This document shows, one piece after another, positions 59,390-64,000 of a DNA stretch of 64,000 bases. How positions within the stretch are numbered: position 1 is the stretch's first letter; the number at the start of each line of letters is the position of its first letter. The position numbers and the translations under genes were made by a program. Below the pieces are notes generated by a model that saw only the letters and a list, made by a program, of their open reading frames with translations, was not told the DNA's origin and searched no databases. The stretch comes from Sequoia sempervirens (Eukaryota; Streptophyta; Pinopsida; Cupressales; Cupressaceae), in NCBI GenBank assembly GCA_007258455.2, contig VDFB02373365.1, positions 216,809,765 to 216,873,764 of the forward strand, in the 5' to 3' direction.

Positions 59390-62300
59390 TGTGAGGCCCA
59401 CCTCTATGATACATTTATTAGACTATTTTGAGTTTTATTATTGAGTATGTCTAGTGATACCATTTAGGACATGATATTTTAGATATTCAAGTCCATATGA
59501 TGATTTTATTTTGATTATGCTACATGTTTAGTTACCTCACTATGATGATTGACATAATTTTATGCTAGTTACTGAGATTGGTTAATTTGAATTTTCAAAA
59601 TTAAAAATGAATGAATGAAATATGTGGTGTGAATAAATCATATTTTAATTTGATGAATTTTAAAATTAAGGTAAAAATAATTGGATATGATATGCTATTA
59701 GTGATTTTTCCAGTTATGATATAAGATATATATTCTATGTGAAATTATGAAGCTTGTGTATATGAAATGGTGATTCAATTGTTTTGATATACAATTTATT
59801 CAGTTGGAAACTTGTGTATATGAAATGGTGATTCAATTTTTTTTCTATATGATTTATTTGGATGGATTAATGCATGTATCGAGTGAGCAGGTATACTTTC
59901 CATGGCCAATGGAAATTGGAGGTAACCTTTGGGAACCCTACGTAAATTAAATAGTGAAACCAAACTATAGTCCATTTGGAGGGACTATAGTTATGATATG
60001 TAATGTATTTTATTTGTGAAGTAAATTTTGAATGTTTGTAATTGGTTTTAATTGACATGTCAATCCATCTAAGTGGTGAGTTGTCCATCCAAGTGGACTA
60101 ACTTAGATTTAACCTTTTGGGTAGCTTTTGAGGGTTGAAAAGTTATGTTTTTTAATAGTTTTCATGGGTTTAAGGTCCCTAGGGAAGGTACCTATGGGTT
60201 AGGTACCTTTTTATCTCTAAATCTTGGGTTAATTCCAAGATTGGGCACTCTTTTTGAGGGATTAAATATTTTTGACGAAAATAAGGTTTTGGGAAGTGGA
60301 ATGGGGACTAGTCTCTTTCAATTCCCACTTGTCCAAGTATTCTTGGGAGGCTCCCAAGTTCTCACAGATGTGTGAGAACAAATGGATGAGTGTGCTTGGG
60401 AGAGTGAATGGAGGAGTAACAAGTGTCACTTCCCCAATCAAAGGGATTCAAACTTGAATTCTATAAGGAAACTAAGAACAAAGGTTTTGGGGATTCTCTT
60501 TTGCATTCTTTGTTTTTGAAGCTATATTTTTTCTTGGGGGCTCTTGGATTTGGCTTGAGACATTGGAGAGAAAGCTTGGAGGAGAGGGATTTGTGCTCAT
60601 TCTCATCACTTCCTTCCTAAGCTTGGATTTAGGTAGGATCACCACAACTTTATGCTTCTTTGTGTTTCAATTTGTATTTGTTATGTGTATGTAATGGTGT
60701 GTTTTTAATTCTTTCCCTTAAGCTTTGACTTTGTGTCTATTTTTTTAGGAAAAAGTGTTGTAATGGGATAGGCTCAACCAAATTTGGGTAGAACATCCTA
60801 AGTTGGGAATGGTTGGAGTAGGAACCTCCATGGGGACATGTTATTCCTCAAAAGGAGAGGTTAAGAAGAGGGGTATGAGTACCCATATGTTTTATGAAAT
60901 ATGAAGGATGGTTTTGGTGGATAAGGAAATGTGAAGGAAGGGTTGCTTATCAAGGGTTGAAACTTTGTGATGGTTATTCATGGTGTTAATTTTGAATCCC
61001 CAAAATGGAGTGTGTAGTCCACCCTCCATTCTTCAGTTTGGGTTCATGATGAATCTTATGTTATGTGAAAATCCCCTTGGGGTTGTGAAATTTCTTCTAT
61101 GCATAATATGTGTTTCAATGTTGCTTGGAATTGAAATTGTATGTACCCAGTTTCCATGTTGCCTCCTAGCATGGGGGTGGTTGGTTTTCCAACCAAAATT
61201 TGGAAGGTGAGCACCTATGGCCTATGGAAAAAGTTAGTGTCTTGTGTGGTTTTTGTAGGCTTGAGGAAATTAAAAATATGGTATACCCATGTTGCTTGGA
61301 GAATTTTTTATATTTGTTATATCTGCTATGAGAAATATCTCCTATTGGATGCTTGTTGTAAATTAGAAAAAGTGTTTTATGTGACCTTGCTATTATAAAT
61401 GAACAAGTAGGAAAGTTTCATCTATAGTTTGTAAGGAAAAACCCTTTTATCTTTCAACTCAAATTGCTCTTATGTTGTTGTAACAAAGGTTCTACTAGGG
61501 AGTAACTGATATATCTGTTACAATATAAAAGAAATGAGAAATGAGAAATTTGTATTTCTTTGTAAACTACAAATCTGATGCCATTTCTATATCAACTATC
61601 TTATTAGAAAAAAAATTATAAAAAAAGGTGTTGTATAGATCTATTGTAGTGGAAGTTATGTGAAAACTTAGGATGATATGTAGTTCAAGAATAGATTGTT
61701 TCCTTACCATTTTAGTAATTTTTTGTGCAAATAAAATGCTATTGTAAAGATAACATCTCTTTGTATCATGTTGCTTGAGTTGTGATTATGAGTTTGGTTT
61801 GAAAACAAAAAAAAAAGAGAATATATACACATATTTTTGTTACCGTACCAGTGATTATTTTAGAAAGTATATGTATGTTCTGGAACTGTCATAAAATTCC
61901 CTCTTGTTGGATGAAAGCATGTTAAATTTTCTAAAAAAAAGAAGGGAGAGGGTCTTGTAGATCATTACATTGTAATATCTCAATGGATTTTAGGAAAATC
62001 AGAAAAGAATCTATCTGGCTTTATATTTAACACAACGAACACATGTTGTGCAGCAAAGAAAGAAAATATAATTTATGTTGAAAGAGAAGTTATGGTTTTA
62101 TGCTAGTATCGATCTTTTGTTATCAGATATAAGAAGTGTGTTGTTCTATAATTGTCTATTCATTAAAAAGAAATGAAAAAGTTAGTTTTGTATTCAACCT
62201 TATAAGGGATGAGAATTGTGTTCAAAAATTATATTTCACTTAGAGTAATATGGAAATATGAAAGTAGTTATTTCATGTTGTTTTCTAGTCAAAGAAAAGA

Positions 62301-62750
62301 ATCATAAAGGTAACATATTGTTCATACAAAAACATAATGCCTCTATGAAGTTATCAGATTGCAACAAAAGTAAATTTACCTATTCTTCTAAAATGGGCAT
62401 ACAAAGTGACCAAATAATGGACTAAAATAGTATCTATATTTTTTGTGGGAAAATTTCTTTTATTCTGATGGTATAAAGGAAATTACATTGTTGATTTAAT
62501 ATCCAAAAACGAAATAGAGAGATGACTGTTTACAACAAGTATGTGAAACATCCATGTTTCCTTGGATTATTCTTTTAAACCTTCTATTGTAGGAGAGAGA
62601 TTGTGGATTGGCTTCAAGATGTATGCTATTAGGAACTTGCAAAAAATTCATATATATTAATCTCTTGTAAAAGTCAGCATTATGTCTTATTGTCTGGTAT
62701 ACACCTATAGGAATTGCAGTATAAAAGAAAAGATAAGAATTGAAATGGAA
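59390..62750 (+). repeat. Chromovirus B 3' LTR, first 3.36 kb
   Basis: Starts TGTGAGGCCCACCTC after TAGAGGGGA and follows the middle LTR in order to about 62,747 (GAATTGAAATGG), where similarity stops. The LTR end is not recognised in the window, so this copy is truncated, rearranged or continues beyond 64,000. Confidence 0.85.
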
Positions 62751-62990
62751 ATAGATTTTAAAGCCAATTTTCATTGGCGGCACAGAGGGTACAATGTTGG
62801 CATGAATTTGTAAGCTGAATGATGGAATATATATTTCAAAATCCTTCACCCATGCTATTTGTCTGTCAGTATAAATGGTAATAGATTTTAAAGAAAATTT
62901 TCATTGGAGACACAAAGGGTACAATGCTGGCATTAATCTGTAAGTCGGATGTTGGAATATATATTTCAAAATCCTTCACCCGTGCTATCC
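62717..62990. repeat. 130-bp tandem duplication at the LTR breakpoint
   Basis: ATAGATTTTAAAG...CCTTCACCCATGCTAT (62,751-62,858) recurs as ATAGATTTTAAAG...CCTTCACCCGTGCTAT (62,881-62,988), period 130. The words CAGTATAAA before both copies suggest the unit includes the end of the recognised LTR sequence. Confidence 0.88.
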
Positions 62991-63122
62991 TTACTGAGTG
63001 TTTTTTCCAATGTTTTCATCATGTGAACTTGCATAGGAAAATGGATTTAAATAACATGCCTCATTCATTTGCTTTAAACAGTTTTATTTCTTAGTGTTTA
63101 GCTTCTTGGAGACTCCATAAGT

Positions 63123-63881
63123 ATGGAATTAGTAGAATTCAAAGCCCGTAATTATAGGGTTCCAGTTAAGGCAAAGCTGTGGGAGGAGCTTTTTTCTGCC
63201 TGCATTGACAAAGAGGAACTGCAAAAGGTATTCAAAGTTAAATGCAAATCAGTTTTAAATTGCATTAAGGTTATCATTGGTGAAGATATTTTGCATACAG
63301 AGCTCCAAAGGTTAATTTTTCTTGTAAACTTTCTTTTTATTTTCTTATCTAATACTTTGGACTTGGTCCAAAACTTTGACACTCTGAATATTATTGCTAA
63401 TAAGTTTGTGGTGAGTGCATACCTGGAAAATGATGCTTTGTTAAGTAGTGTACAAAAGTATGATTTCACTTTAGGTGAAGGCTTCATTGGAGGCTTGTTT
63501 CCAAGACACCTCTTGTATTACAAGAGGTGTACTAAGATATTTCATGGAATGTTATTATCTACAATGCATGATACTTTTGCGCATCTATACCAAGTTCTAA
63601 ACAAATATAAGTCTGCTATTTCTATGGAGGAGATTGATGACTTTAAAAGAAAATATCATGCAATTTCTTTCTTAAGAAGCCGTGTTTGTATTCATGACCT
63701 GCAAATTCCATCTTCATCAAAAGCTTCTAAAAAGAAGTTTTTTTATCGTTATGTACTTGATATAAACAAAACAGTCCCCTCCTTTGAGCATGATAGTCAT
63801 TGCAAAGGAAAACATGTGGAAATAGAGGAAAGTTTGGTTAATGGCTTTCAACGTGATGGAAGCAAATCTACATCTTTTTAA
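63123..63881 (+). CDS. Uncharacterised 252-codon ORF
   Basis: Intact frame from ATG (AAGTATGG, an acceptable start context; a TAG lies in frame 24 bases upstream) to TAA. It begins MELVEFKARNYRVPVKAKLW, has a hydrophobic stretch near residues 63-77 (LQRLIFLVNFLFIFLSNTL), LLYYKRCTKIFHGM in the middle, and a basic segment (SSSKASKKKFF) near 200. I do not recognise the family. Unlike all surrounding sequence it has no stops or obvious repeats, so it may be an exon of a host gene, a retrocopy or a captured fragment. It lies beyond the point where the B 3' LTR loses its match. Confidence 0.5.
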   Translation: MELVEFKARNYRVPVKAKLWEELFSACIDKEELQKVFKVKCKSVLNCIKVIIGEDILHTELQRLIFLVNFLFIFLSNTLDLVQNFDTLNIIANKFVVSAYLENDALLSSVQKYDFTLGEGFIGGLFPRHLLYYKRCTKIFHGMLLSTMHDTFAHLYQVLNKYKSAISMEEIDDFKRKYHAISFLRSRVCIHDLQIPSSSKASKKKFFYRYVLDINKTVPSFEHDSHCKGKHVEIEESLVNGFQRDGSKSTSF

Positions 63882-64000
63882 TGCTGGCCTATTTTCAGAC
63901 TATCATTTTCCATGTTAAAACAAATTATCTGTAATTGTCAATGTTATGTAAAAATGGATAGGGGCATATATAGTATGTATGCTCTGTTAGGGTTTTTTGG
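63882..64000. other. Right edge, nothing recognised
   Basis: AT-rich tail after the 252-codon ORF. No poly(A) run or target duplication is seen before the window ends. Confidence 0.4.

Overview
The window is plant nuclear DNA made almost entirely of nested, decayed LTR retrotransposons, with no convincing host gene except one uncharacterised 252-codon ORF at the right edge. The lineages (chromovirus with chromodomain, Tat-like with a second RNase H, a plant-mobile-domain relic, a SMART/TRIM miniature element), the very long LTRs and the deep old nesting point to a land plant with a large genome. A gymnosperm is my best guess, but that is inference.

I resolved the nest from LTR pairs, primer sites, polypurine tracts and 5-bp target duplications. 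Ground level is a chromovirus-like array, LTR-internal A-LTR-internal B-LTR (32,682-62,750, + strand), with an apparent LTR of 5.2 kb. Element E1 (minus strand) is inserted in the left LTR of this array. Only its 5' LTR (557-1508 plus 31,793-32,681) and the start of its gag (1-470) lie in the window. E2 (1509-31,787, minus) is inserted in the LTR of E1. E3 (2075-16,997, minus, Tat-like) is inserted in the 3' LTR of E2. On the right, E4 (35,541-46,095, +) interrupts the gag-pol of internal A, and a 344-bp SMART/TRIM element (44,844-45,187) sits in the 3' LTR of E4.

E3 is the richest element: gag with a CCHC knuckle, protease, a plant/archaeal-type RNase H lying before the reverse transcriptase, then RT, a second RNase H and integrase, all on the minus strand and broken by stops and frameshifts. 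E2 and E4 share an identical 14-base polypurine tract, similar LTR ends and an A-rich internal block, and I see no pol in either. I take them as one family of large non-autonomous retrotransposons. E2 also carries an antisense plant-mobile-domain pseudogene next to a 46-bp minisatellite.

The coding relics share a decay signature: premature stops are mostly TAG where the family has glutamine, as expected if methylated CAG sites deaminate. Internal A and internal B share at least five of these stops at homologous codons. No tRNA, rRNA, CRISPR array or bacterial-type feature was seen.
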